From Kiritimatiellia bacterium (lineage in GTDB: Bacteria; Verrucomicrobiota; Kiritimatiellia; RFP12; DVOR01), in NCBI GenBank assembly GCA_017531445.1, contig JAFXKZ010000002.1:879030-943029 (forward strand): a stretch of DNA of 64,000 nt, given 5' to 3'. The notes beneath the pieces are model-generated. The model worked only from the letters and a program-made list of their open reading frames with translations. It had not been told where the DNA came from and ran no database searches. Shown piece by piece: positions 42,456 to 50,296 of the stretch. The translations under genes and the position numbers were made by a program. The number at the start of each line of letters is the position of its first letter. The stretch's first letter is position 1.

Positions 42456-43757
42456 TCACTCGGCTTTCGCCAGTTTTTCCGCAACTGTTTTCGCGGTAAT
42501 CCGCAGCGTCTTCACCGATTCGCGCTTTTGTGACGGCAGTTCATACATGAAATCTTCCATCACCTGCTCCATGATGGCGCGCAGTCCCCGCGCACCGGTT
42601 TGGCGTTTAATCGCTTCAGCTGCGATGGCTTTGAGCGCGGCTTTCTCGAAAGTCAGCTTCACCCCTTCCATGGAAAGCAACTTCTGATACTGCCGGACGA
42701 TGGCATTCTTCGGTTCTTCCAAAATCCGCACAAGCTCAGCTTCGGTGAGTGCCTCCATCTTTGTCAGCACGGGAATACGCCCGACAAACTCTGGAATCAG
42801 ACCGAAACTGACCAGGTCTTCCGGTTGAACTTTAGAGAGCAACCGCTCGCTTTCAGAACGGGCCTTCCCTTCGGCATCGACAAAGCCGATCGCCTTTGTG
42901 CCCAGACGACGTTTGATTTTATCATCCAGACCTACGAACGCTCCCCCGCAAATGAAGAGGATATTGGCAGTGTTCAACCGGATGTATTCTGCCTGCGGAT
43001 GCTTACGGCCTCCCTTTTCGGGCACGTGGGCAATGGTGCCTTCAATAATCTTCAGCAGAGCCTGCTGCACCCCTTCTCCGCTGACATCACGCGTGATGGA
43101 GGTGTTCTCTGTCTTGCGGGCAATCTTATCAATTTCGTCGATATAGATGATGCCGCGCTCGGCCTGACGGACATCCATCCCGCAGTTTTGCAAAAGGTAG
43201 AGCAGAATGTTTTCAACGTCTTCACCCACGTATCCGGCCTCGGTAATCGTGGTGGCATCGGCAATTGCAAAGGGAACATTGAGCAGCTTTGCCAGCGTTT
43301 TGGCGAAAAGGGTCTTGCCGCATCCGGTCGGCCCAATCAGCAACACATTACTCTTTTCAATCTCAACATCGGCAAAGGCGTCTTCTTGAACGGACCCTTG
43401 CTCCAATCGTTTGTAGTGATTGTGCACGGCCACAGAAAGAGCCTTTTTCACGCGCTCCTGACCGATGATATACTGATCGAGAAAGGCTTTTATCTCCGCG
43501 GGCACCGGAACATTCAGCTTGGGCAGCGGTTCATTCTTCTTCGCTTCATCTTCCAATCCCGCCCCATGCATTTCCGCCAGAAGGTGCATCATCTGATGAT
43601 ATTCCGGGAGTTCCTGCATCACACTGTGCGCCAACGATTCCGCGCAACGGTCGCAAATCACCGCCTCTTCTTTTACCCCGCGCACGCAACGCTGCGGATC
43701 GGCCTTGCCCCCACAGAAGAGACACGTCAATTTCTCATCATGGTTGTGGCGTCCCAT
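42456..43757 (-). CDS. clpX: ATP-dependent Clp protease ATP-binding subunit ClpX
   Basis: This AAA+ unfoldase feeds substrates to ClpP. In 433 residues the zinc-binding domain shows C12-LF-C15 and C35-DR-C38. Walker A is GPTGCGKT at 142-149, the pore loop is GYVG at 175-178 and Walker B is [10 protein letters not shown] around 202-211. Sensor and arginine-finger regions follow ([37 protein letters not shown]). clpP is not adjacent. A same-strand tRNA cluster lies upstream and could share transcription. Confidence 0.97.
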   Translation of the reverse strand: MGRHNHDEKLTCLFCGGKADPQRCVRGVKEEAVICDRCAESLAHSVMQELPEYHQMMHLLAEMHGAGLEDEAKKNEPLPKLNVPVPAEIKAFLDQYIIGQERVKKALSVAVHNHYKRLEQGSVQEDAFADVEIEKSNVLLIGPTGCGKTLFAKTLAKLLNVPFAIADATTITEAGYVGEDVENILLYLLQNCGMDVRQAERGIIYIDEIDKIARKTENTSITRDVSGEGVQQALLKIIEGTIAHVPEKGGRKHPQAEYIRLNTANILFICGGAFVGLDDKIKRRLGTKAIGFVDAEGKARSESERLLSKVQPEDLVSFGLIPEFVGRIPVLTKMEALTEAELVRILEEPKNAIVRQYQKLLSMEGVKLTFEKAALKAIAAEAIKRQTGARGLRAIMEQVMEDFMYELPSQKRESVKTLRITAKTVAEKLAKAE

Positions 43758-43819
43758 AAGCCCTCCCCTTTAGACTAAAAACGCCACCCTTCAAAAGGAT
43801 GGCAGACCGTAAACAAAAG

Positions 43820-43909
43820 TGGCGGAGAGGGAGGGATTCGAACCCCCGGTACCTTGCGGCACGCATGATTTCGAGTCATGTGCATTCAACCAGGCTCTGC
43901 CACCTCTCC
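43820..43909 (-). tRNA. tRNA-Ser (anticodon CGA)
   Basis: This is a class II tRNA of 90 nt with a long variable arm and encoded CCA. Stem CATGA/TCATG encloses loop CTCGAAA, giving CGA, which reads UCG. Confidence 0.95.
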
Positions 43910-43912
43910 TGA

Positions 43913-43987
43913 TGGCACCCCCAAGCGGAGTCGGACCGCTCTTCCAAGGATGAGAACCTTGTGTCCTAACCGATAGACGATGGGGGC
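43913..43987 (-). tRNA. tRNA-Glu (anticodon CTC), copy 1
   Basis: Stem CAAGG/CCTTG encloses loop TTCTCAT, giving CTC. CCA is encoded. It is nearly identical to the next gene (one base differs in the D-arm region). Confidence 0.95.
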
Positions 43988-44006
43988 AATGGCTTTTCCT
44001 TACAGG

Positions 44007-44081
44007 TGGCACCCCCAAGCGGAGTCGGACCGCTCTTCCAAGGATGAGAACCTTGTGTCCTAGCCGATAGACGATGGGGGC
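44007..44081 (-). tRNA. tRNA-Glu (anticodon CTC), copy 2
   Basis: This is a tandem duplicate of the preceding tRNA-Glu, starting 94 bp from it, with the same anticodon loop TTCTCAT and encoded CCA. Confidence 0.95.
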
Positions 44082-44099
44082 ACAGGAAAAGTTTGCTTG

Positions 44100-44184
44100 T
44101 GGTGCACCCGGTGGGACTCGAACCCACACGCCTCTCAGCATAAGAACCTGAATCTTACGTGTCTGCCAATTCCACCACGGGTGC
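44100..44184 (-). tRNA. tRNA-Leu (anticodon CAG)
   Basis: This is a class II tRNA with stem TAAGA/TCTTA and loop TTCAGGT, giving CAG, which reads CUG. It has a long variable arm and encoded CCA. Confidence 0.95.
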
Positions 44185-44196
44185 AACTGCTCTAAA

Positions 44197-44273
44197 TGGT
44201 CGGAGCGAAGGGATTTGAACCCTTGACCTTTTGGTCCCGAACCAAACGCGCTACCAGACTGCGCTACGCTCCG
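44197..44273 (-). tRNA. tRNA-Pro (anticodon CGG)
   Basis: Stem TTTGG/CCAAA encloses loop TTCGGGA, giving CGG, which reads CCG. CCA is encoded. It is the first gene of the five-tRNA cluster. Confidence 0.95.
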
Positions 44274-44291
44274 TTCACATAAAGTGCGCAT

Positions 44292-44320
44292 AAGATACCA
44301 AACCCGGACGACAAACGCAA
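44292..44320 (-). promoter_or_regulatory. Promoter of the five-tRNA cluster
   Basis: On the minus strand TTGCGT (44315-44320), a 17-bp spacer and TATCTT (44292-44297) lie about 18 bp before tRNA-Pro. Confidence 0.75.
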
Positions 44321-44353
44321 GCCCTATTTTCAAAAAACCGCCCCACACAAAAA

Positions 44354-44459
44354 GATAACCGCCGTATCGGCGGCGGAACATGGGCGAAACCGACGTGCAA
44401 TCCCGCCCATGTTGCGATTCAATATCGGCGGAATTGACGCGCAACATCGCCCATGTTGC
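44354..44459. repeat. 22-bp phased intergenic array I (5 units)
   Basis: Cores start at 44360, 44382, 44404, 44426 and 44448 (CGCCG, GGGCG, CGCCC, CGGCG, CGCCC), all exactly 22 bp apart. They lie between the tRNA cluster and the rubrerythrin gene. Confidence 0.9.
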
Positions 44460-44654
44460 CGCCCTGCCCCGCGGGAACGCATTTTCCATCTGTGCGCAGG
44501 GCAGAATCAAGCGCGCCGCTTTTCCCCTTGCTTTCCCTTGAACCGGCTGGGAAAGTTTCACGCGAAACGGCCGCTTTCCGCCCCGGAAAAACACCTGACA
44601 TCAAAATAATTTATTTATAAAAACATTGATTTTTCAATACAACTTGGAAATAAA

Positions 44655-44669
44655 TTAGAATAATTACAA
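44655..44669 (+). promoter_or_regulatory. PerR/Fur-type operator candidate upstream of rubrerythrin
   Basis: TTAGAATAATTACAA matches the PerR box TTATAATnATTATAA at 12 of 14 defined positions and sits just upstream of the -35. The surrounding region (about 44600-44700) is unusually AT-rich and could also act as an UP element. Confidence 0.5.
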
Positions 44670-44676
44670 AAAATAC

Positions 44677-44706
44677 TTGCATTTCCTTCCCATGATTATG
44701 TATAGT
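44677..44706 (+). promoter_or_regulatory. Promoter of the rubrerythrin gene
   Basis: TTGCAT (44677-44682), an 18-bp spacer and TATAGT (44701-44706) are visible. The leader is about 55 nt, with an AAGGAGAGAG Shine-Dalgarno. Confidence 0.75.
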
Positions 44707-44768
44707 AATGGCGTTAAAGGGAAAACATCCCTGCACAAAACTTAAAATCATTCAACAAGGAGAGAGTT

Positions 44769-45302
44769 ATGGAACTCAAAGGCAGCAAGACCGAAAAGAA
44801 CCTCTGGGATGCTTTCGCAGGCGAATCCCAGGCACGCAACAAGTACACCTACTTCGCCTCCGTGGCCAAGAAGGAAGGGTATGTGCAAATCGCCAAGATC
44901 TTTGAAGAAACCGCCAACAACGAAAAAGAACACGCCAAGCTCTGGTTCAAGCACCTCGAAGGAATCGGCTCGACGGTTGACAACCTCAAAGCCGCAGCGG
45001 CAGGTGAAAACTATGAATGGACGGATATGTACAAGCGCATGGCCGATGAAGCCGAAGAAGAAGGCTTTACGGAAATCGCCCGTCAGATGCGCGCTGTTGC
45101 AGAGGTGGAAGCCCGCCATGAAGCACGCTACAACGCTTTGGCAAAGAATGTCGAAACCGGAGAAGTCTTCGTGCGCAGCGGCAAGAACCGTTGGGAATGC
45201 CTGAACTGCGGTGCTGTAGTCATCAGCGAAAAGGCTCCGGAGCTCTGCCCGGTGTGCAAGCACCCCCGCGCTTACTTCGCCATTGAAGCGCAGAACTACT
45301 AA
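44769..45302 (+). CDS. rbr: Rubrerythrin
   Basis: This peroxidase of anaerobes reduces hydrogen peroxide at a diiron site with electrons from its own rubredoxin-like centre. In 177 residues the four-helix domain carries [13 protein letters not shown] (Glu19), [10 protein letters not shown] (EKxH) and [10 protein letters not shown] (ExxH). The C-terminal rubredoxin domain has C144-LN-C147 and C160-PV-C163. The AT-rich promoter, PerR-like box and good Shine-Dalgarno suggest strong, oxidant-controlled expression. Confidence 0.97.
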   Translation: MELKGSKTEKNLWDAFAGESQARNKYTYFASVAKKEGYVQIAKIFEETANNEKEHAKLWFKHLEGIGSTVDNLKAAAAGENYEWTDMYKRMADEAEEEGFTEIARQMRAVAEVEARHEARYNALAKNVETGEVFVRSGKNRWECLNCGAVVISEKAPELCPVCKHPRAYFAIEAQNY

Positions 45303-45338
45303 GCAGCGTCCCGCGGAAGCGGAAAACTTGTTTCACCG

Positions 45339-45368
45339 GACGGCACGGGCTCAAACGCTCGTGCCGTC
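45339..45368 (+). terminator. Hairpin after rubrerythrin
   Basis: A 12-bp stem GACGGCACGGGC/GCTCGTGCCGTC has loop TCAAAC. No long T-run follows, so it may be a weak terminator or a 3' stabiliser. Confidence 0.6.
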
Positions 45369-45489
45369 TGCTGTTATCCGCCGCTTCGCGCGCGTACGCG
45401 CACACACTTATTGGATGAAGGCGCAGAAAAGTCACAACAACCGGAGCGTTTCCCGGCACGGAAAAAGGTTAAAAACTTCACCTCTTGCG

Positions 45490-45517
45490 TTGCAAAAAAG
45501 CAGAAATATGCTATTAT
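45490..45517 (+). promoter_or_regulatory. Promoter of the thioredoxin-like gene (leaderless)
   Basis: TTGCAA (45490-45495), a 16-bp spacer and TGC-TATTAT (45512-45517) end seven bases before the ATG. Confidence 0.7.
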
Positions 45518-45524
45518 TCTTAAC

Positions 45525-46070
45525 ATGAAGACGTTAGCACTTGCAATCTTGTTCGCACTCACCCTTCCGCTGATGGCGGCGGTCGGCGATACCGTTCCCA
45601 AAGAAATTCTCCCCCAAGTCTGGGTTCGTGGCACCCCGCCGCAGACGTGGCCGACTGATGAACTCTGGCTCATTGAATGCTGGGCCACTTGGTGCGGACC
45701 CTGCATTGCCTCAATTCCACACCTGGAAGAGCTTTGGAAGCAGGTGCAACCTCATAAGATCCGGATTGTCGGGCTCAACGTTGGCGATCGGAAAACGCCC
45801 GAAGAATTGAAACAATTCCTTGCAAAGCAGCGCATTCCGCCCACCTATCCCATTGCCATTGACACGTGTGACCGTTTTGCAGCAGCACTGAAACTGCGCA
45901 GCATTCCCACGGCCTACGCCGTGAAGAACGGCAAAGTCCTTTGGCAAGGCAACCCGCGTGCGCTCACTGCCGAGAAGTTGTTGCAATTGAACAAAGGTGA
46001 AACTGCACCTGTCCACACCGCACCGAAGGCGACTCAATGTTGCCCCTCCGGGCGGCATCCGCGCCGCTGA
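45525..46070 (+). CDS. TlpA-like periplasmic thiol-disulfide protein
   Basis: This is a secreted thioredoxin-fold protein of 181 residues. A signal peptide (MKTLALAILFALTLPLMAA) is followed by ELWLIECWATWCGPCIASIPHLEEL with redox motif WCGPC. The cis-proline lies in LRSIPTAYAV. No membrane anchor is seen after the signal, so the protein should be periplasmic. It probably reduces or transfers disulfides to envelope proteins; the partner is unknown. The start is fixed by the signal peptide and by the -10 box seven bases upstream. Confidence 0.88.
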   Translation: MKTLALAILFALTLPLMAAVGDTVPKEILPQVWVRGTPPQTWPTDELWLIECWATWCGPCIASIPHLEELWKQVQPHKIRIVGLNVGDRKTPEELKQFLAKQRIPPTYPIAIDTCDRFAAALKLRSIPTAYAVKNGKVLWQGNPRALTAEKLLQLNKGETAPVHTAPKATQCCPSGRHPRR

Positions 46071-46120
46071 CCAAACCCGCTCTGCGACGAAACATCCACC
46101 GGATATCGCCCTTTCATTGC

Positions 46121-46151
46121 TGTCGGCATCGCGCTTTCCGCGGTGCCGATA
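46121..46151 (+). terminator. Intrinsic terminator after the thioredoxin-like gene
   Basis: A 13-bp stem (TGTCGGCATCGCG / CGCGGTGCCGATA, G-T wobbles) with loop CTTTC is followed by GCCGTTTATTTT. Confidence 0.75.
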
Positions 46152-46816
46152 GCCGTTTATTTTCCCTCTCATTCCCGGAAAAAGAAAAGTGTCCACCAGC
46201 GTAGTGAGCGACGAACCACGCGTCCCTTCCCCACCCTCTGCCCCAAAAAGTGTCCGCAAAGAGGGCGGTTTTGAGCAAAAAATCCCCCGGCTTCCGCTTA
46301 ACCCAATCCCTACAAATAAAAGCGCAGCGCCGGATTTGAATAGACAATTGCCACCAAACTCCCTAAGCGTGATTGCCGCGAAGCGAGCACAGCTCGCCGA
46401 TCTTGCTTATCCCTCCCCCAAAAGAATGCTCTCTCTTTGCCCGACACTTCCTTTTCTCTCCGCGCAATCCGTCATCTGCTCCGGCATAGAACGTCTGCAC
46501 CTGCCAGCGTTGCCATCCACGCAGGGAACTGGAACAATCCGTCATCTACTCCGGCATAGACAGTCTGCACCCCTGCAAACCCCTTTTTCACTTCCGACAG
46601 GACGCATCTCTTCTGCGCTGCGCTATTGCTCATCGCTTCATAAGAATTGCAAGTGAAACCCCTCTAGCACGTCATCCTTTCACGACACAAACGTTCACGT
46701 CTCCGCGCGAACCTTCTTTTGCGTATCTGCCCGTTTCAGTTTTTTTCACGTCCTAACACCTTTACCCTCCGCCCGGGCTTCCTCTGCCGATACGCCCCGC
46801 ACAATCCGAAAACACA
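46152..46816. other. 665-bp convergent gap with a 70-bp-offset duplication
   Basis: No gene is recognised. A segment beginning CAATCCGTCATCT at 46465 recurs at 46535 with the shared tail CTCCGGCATAGA and GTCTGCACC. The repeated part is about 37 bp and the unique part about 33 bp. Base composition is mixed, and no RNA signature was identified. Confidence 0.55.
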
Positions 46817-46841
46817 ACCGCGCCCTCAAAGAGGACGCGGT
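46817..46841 (-). terminator. Intrinsic terminator of purM
   Basis: On the minus strand the stem ACCGCGTCCTC/GAGGGCGCGGT (one G-T wobble) has a TTT loop and is followed by TTGTGTTTTC. Confidence 0.8.
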
Positions 46842-46915
46842 CGGAATACCCTCTGAAACGAGCGCGGACGCGTTGCGATTTCCGCCCTTACGCCCCCTTT
46901 CAGCGGATGGTTTTT

Positions 46916-47968
46916 TCAGATTACGTGCACCGTCTTGTGACCGGGATTCACACCACCGATGATGACCGGTTGCTCGCCGGCTTCTTCCAGAGCCTTGAGT
47001 GTTGCCCCGGCCTCTGCAGAAGAAACGATCAGGATAAAGCCGATACCCATATTGAAGACGCGATACATCTCCTCCTTGGCCACGTTGCCCTTCTCACCGA
47101 TAAACTTGAACACCTGCGGCACTTCCCATGCGGCAGAATCAATCGTGACATCGACATTCTTCGGCAGCACGCGCGGAATATTGTCATAGAAACCGCCTCC
47201 GGTGATGTGCGCCATTCCATGAATCTCCACGCCGGCATCCATCACCTTGAGGACGGGCTTCAGGAAGCTCTTATGCACAGCCAGCAGCGCATCGGCGCAC
47301 GTTGTATCGGTACCGGGAAGCAAATCTTCCGGCTTCAGCCCCTCTTGCTCGAAGACAACTTTGCGCGCTAAAGAGAACCCATTGGTCTGCAATCCGCCGG
47401 ACGGCAACCCGATCAGCACGTCACCGACTGCGATCTTTTCACCAGTGATGACTTTATCTTTCTTGACCTGTCCAACGATTGTGCCCACGAGATCATATTC
47501 ACCCACGGGGTAAAGACCGGGCATTTCCGCCGTTTCACCGCCGAGCAATGCACAATTGTTTTCGGCACAAGCGATGCAAAGCCCCTTGACGACATCGTTG
47601 AAAATCGCGGCATCAAAGACCGATGCGCCGATGTAATCCAGGAAGAAAAGCGGCGTAGCACCCTGCACAAGGATATCGTTCACGCAGTGATTGACAATGT
47701 CTTGCCCCACGGTATCATGGCGGCCAGCCATCGCAGCAACTTTCAACTTTGTACCAACGCCATCAGCGGAAGCGACGAGAATCGTGTCTGCTCCTGGGCT
47801 TTGGAAGAGTCCGCCAAAGCTGCCAATACCGCCAATCACGCCCGGGGTCACGGTCTTTTTCACCATCTGTTTGATGGTTTCGATACCACTCATTTTCTTA
47901 TCGATGTCCACGCCTGCGGCGGCGTATGCGCTGTTTTTGTTTTCCATCATCTGGGAATGTTCTTTCAT
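46916..47968 (-). CDS. purM: Phosphoribosylformylglycinamidine cyclo-ligase
   Basis: This enzyme makes aminoimidazole ribotide, the fifth step of purine synthesis, with ATP. In 350 residues the visible family segments are YAAAGVDIDKK at the N-terminus, LVASADGVGTKLKVA, VNDILVQGATPLFFLDYI, GGETAEMPGLY and HITGGGFYDNIPRVLP. NMGIGFILIV lies near the end. The true start may be Met8 (MENKNSAY) or the ATG at 47968. The secreted-protein gene ends 13 bp upstream, suggesting cotranscription. Confidence 0.96.
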   Translation of the reverse strand: MKEHSQMMENKNSAYAAAGVDIDKKMSGIETIKQMVKKTVTPGVIGGIGSFGGLFQSPGADTILVASADGVGTKLKVAAMAGRHDTVGQDIVNHCVNDILVQGATPLFFLDYIGASVFDAAIFNDVVKGLCIACAENNCALLGGETAEMPGLYPVGEYDLVGTIVGQVKKDKVITGEKIAVGDVLIGLPSGGLQTNGFSLARKVVFEQEGLKPEDLLPGTDTTCADALLAVHKSFLKPVLKVMDAGVEIHGMAHITGGGFYDNIPRVLPKNVDVTIDSAAWEVPQVFKFIGEKGNVAKEEMYRVFNMGIGFILIVSSAEAGATLKALEEAGEQPVIIGGVNPGHKTVHVI

Positions 47969-47981
47969 TTTGGGTTAAAGG

Positions 47982-48947
47982 TTAGAGTGTCTCTGCCTCA
48001 GGCTGCCTCAGGCCGACTGCGGCTTTGAAAAACGTTGCTTCGATTTCCGGGAGGAGGATGGTCAGGGTGTCGCCATCGCTGTTCTGCACACTTGCGCTAC
48101 CGTCTTGCAGAGAGATTTCCGTGACGGTGGGCTCGGCGGTGAGGTCCGTTGCGCAAAGCAAATAGAGTTTACCGTTGATTTGCGTGAGCAACACCGTCTC
48201 GGCAGAGCCGTCATCAGCGGCGGCAGTGGCGCGCAACGTGAGCGTTTTATTGACGATATCAAGTGCGGTTATTTCCACCGACGTCGCGCTGCCGGCATTC
48301 ATGGCAAAGGCGTCGGCGATTTCTTCGGAAGTGGCATCTTCCGGCATCTTTCCGCCCTTTCCGGCATCATTGACCCACGTGACATACTTATTGACCAACG
48401 CAGCATCCTGCGGAGCTTCCGCCGACCCGGGGATAATTGCGGTGTCCACGAGTGCCAACGTCAGCCCCTCTTCCACCACGCCTTCCCCGGCAAGCTCAAT
48501 CGCATTCAGTTTGGCTCCGGAAGCAGGTGCCCTTACCGTAATGGGGGCCGTATCCTCAAGGGTAACGGCAAAGACAAGCACGCCCGCCTGCAATTTCCCC
48601 TCGGCATACACCGAAACCGGGGTGTCCGCCTGGGCCACAACGGAGCTTTTTACCCAACTTTGCGTCGCCCCATCGGCAATCAACACGGTGCCATCGGTAT
48701 CAACAGCAAGGGCGAGTTTTTCGCCGATCACGTCCGCATAGTCCGGCGATTCATCGGGCAATGTAAAGGCAACTTCGGCCTTTAATACGAGCACGGCCCC
48801 CTCGCCCACTTGCGGCGTGGACTGAATGGAAAGGGTCTGCGCGTCGGTAAGCGACTGCTCCAACGGTTGATTGACCGTCAGCGTCGCGGCGGATAAACCA
48901 AGGGGAAAGGCCAAACAAAGTGCGCAAAGAGTGAGGGGCGTTTTCAT
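47982..48947 (-). CDS. Secreted protein of unknown family
   Basis: The protein has 321 residues with a signal peptide (MKTPLTLCALCLAFPLGLSA). The mature part is low in aromatic residues and rich in Ala, Thr, Val and Asp, with predicted beta strands such as TLTVNQPLEQSLTDAQTLSIQS. It resembles surface-exposed beta-rich proteins, but no domain is recognised. The start at 48947 overlaps the stop of the upstream phosphatase-superfamily gene by four bases. Confidence 0.7.
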   Translation of the reverse strand: MKTPLTLCALCLAFPLGLSAATLTVNQPLEQSLTDAQTLSIQSTPQVGEGAVLVLKAEVAFTLPDESPDYADVIGEKLALAVDTDGTVLIADGATQSWVKSSVVAQADTPVSVYAEGKLQAGVLVFAVTLEDTAPITVRAPASGAKLNAIELAGEGVVEEGLTLALVDTAIIPGSAEAPQDAALVNKYVTWVNDAGKGGKMPEDATSEEIADAFAMNAGSATSVEITALDIVNKTLTLRATAAADDGSAETVLLTQINGKLYLLCATDLTAEPTVTEISLQDGSASVQNSDGDTLTILLPEIEATFFKAAVGLRQPEAETL

Positions 48948-49810
48948 CGGGTGTTGTCTCCTTGTGGGCAAAGAATCCGCAAGAGGTGCGGCATCACATC
49001 CATCAGCGAGGTGGCACCTGCGAGGATTTGCCCCGCAAGCGGTCCACGTGCCACGAGGGGCACCTGATTGAACGTATGACCGCGCGTACCGAGATCTTCG
49101 ATATTACCGTGATCGGAAGTCAAAATAAACAGTGTATCGCCATCCAGCCCGTTCAGCAGACCCGCCAGGCACGTATCGAGCGAGCGCAACACCTCTTCGG
49201 CGCGTTCGCGATTTTGAGAGTGACCGGCGATATCCGTCAAAAAGTACTCAAACAGCGTGAAATCATGCTCGGCGGCAATGGCAAGAATCTGGTCGGCGGC
49301 AATGGAAGGCGTAATTAAAGGACCGGTGTACCCTTTGGGAATGATTGCTTCACGCGTCAAATCATGCAGCACTGCACGACCGGCAAGCATATCTTTCTGA
49401 TAGCGAATCACCCCCGGCGTGGTCAACGCCATAATCGTGGTCACACTCTTGAAGCGGCGCGCAGCAAGTTCATCTGCCGTATCGGCAAAATAGGCATCGG
49501 CAAAGCAGACGCTCAAGCCCCGGCGGTGCAACTCCATAAACAGATTATTTTCCTGAAGCAACTTGCAGAGCGTAGGCCCGGGAAACCCTTCCTTGTGCCG
49601 CCCCATTACCTGCGCGGCATTCACCCCCGTATAGAGCGTGGCCTGCCCCGTGGCCGACTGCGGAAGCCCGGGCACCTCCAAACGCGTATCCAAGTGAACG
49701 GCGTCTTGCATCAGCGCGCAGAGCGTGGGGCATACTTCCGGACAGACGGGGTTTTTCTCCCCGGCTTCTCCATAGCCTACGCCATCAATAAAGACATACA
49801 GCACGCGCAT
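48944..49810 (-). CDS. Alkaline-phosphatase-superfamily metalloenzyme
   Basis: This 288-residue protein has the metalloenzyme fold shared by phosphopentomutase, phosphoglycerate mutase iPGM and alkaline phosphatase. The first metal motif is LYVFIDGVGYGEAG, and the nucleophile region is GLPQSATGQATLYTGVNAAQ. The second metal set is LFEYFLTDIAGHSQNRE and LTSDHGNIEDLGTRGHTFNQVPLV. The exact reaction is not clear; it is shorter than PGM and lacks the usual insert domain. A TATGAT box lies nine bases before the ATG, so the transcript is probably near-leaderless. Confidence 0.85.
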   Translation of the reverse strand: MRVLYVFIDGVGYGEAGEKNPVCPEVCPTLCALMQDAVHLDTRLEVPGLPQSATGQATLYTGVNAAQVMGRHKEGFPGPTLCKLLQENNLFMELHRRGLSVCFADAYFADTADELAARRFKSVTTIMALTTPGVIRYQKDMLAGRAVLHDLTREAIIPKGYTGPLITPSIAADQILAIAAEHDFTLFEYFLTDIAGHSQNRERAEEVLRSLDTCLAGLLNGLDGDTLFILTSDHGNIEDLGTRGHTFNQVPLVARGPLAGQILAGATSLMDVMPHLLRILCPQGDNTR

Positions 49811-50038
49811 TGTGCTGTTATCATATCATATTGCGCGCCCACGCGTGAAGTCTGTTTTACCTTTTTTCACTGCGGGCAAACGAAATCTTTACCGCCCGGA
49901 GCCTTGCCCGAAAGGCGGAGGCTCCCTTGCAAACCTTCCCGAAAAGCCACCATCCCCACGCTGAAAAAGCGCGCGGAAGCATCAGTTTTTTCAGAAGGTC
50001 CCATACGCCGCCCAGCCGCCCTGCTCCATCTGCTCCGG

Positions 50039-50124
50039 GAAAGCCGCCCATGTTCCCGCACTCACTTCGCCCATGTTCTGCCGCAATCCGGGCGACTTCG
50101 TGCTGCAACTTCGCCCATGTTCAA
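50039..50124. repeat. 22/23-bp phased intergenic array J (4 units)
   Basis: Cores start at 50045 and 50068 (CGCCC), 50090 (GGGCG) and 50112 (CGCCC). The array lies in the divergent gap before nadE and is the last one before the CRISPR region. Confidence 0.85.
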
Positions 50125-50233
50125 ACGGCTCTTTGCGCCGCACACACGCGCAAGGTGATACACGTTGCTTCCCACCTCCTGCAATGACGCGAAACCTCCG
50201 CTTCCCAACCCTGTCTGAACGCTCTAAAAATGT

Positions 50234-50241
50234 GCTATACT
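50234..50241 (+). promoter_or_regulatory. Extended -10 of nadE
   Basis: TGTGCTATACT with hexamer TATACT (50236-50241) lies about 55 bp before the ATG. No convincing -35 is visible. Confidence 0.6.
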
Positions 50242-50296
50242 GTGCAGTAATACGCTTTTGAAACGCGGCTCCACCCGGATTATGGAGGTGATACGT

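Noticed and set aside
46465..46571. The 37/33-bp duplicated segment as a second CRISPR array
   Set aside because: There are only two imperfect copies with no resemblance to the 37-bp repeat, and no cas genes nearby. I kept it only as an unexplained duplication.
1348..50124. The 22-bp arrays as rho-independent terminators
   Set aside because: The dyads have 5-bp cores and 5-6 bp arms without T-runs, occur in multiples, and also lie in divergent gaps where no transcript ends. Real terminators are present separately at several of the same genes.
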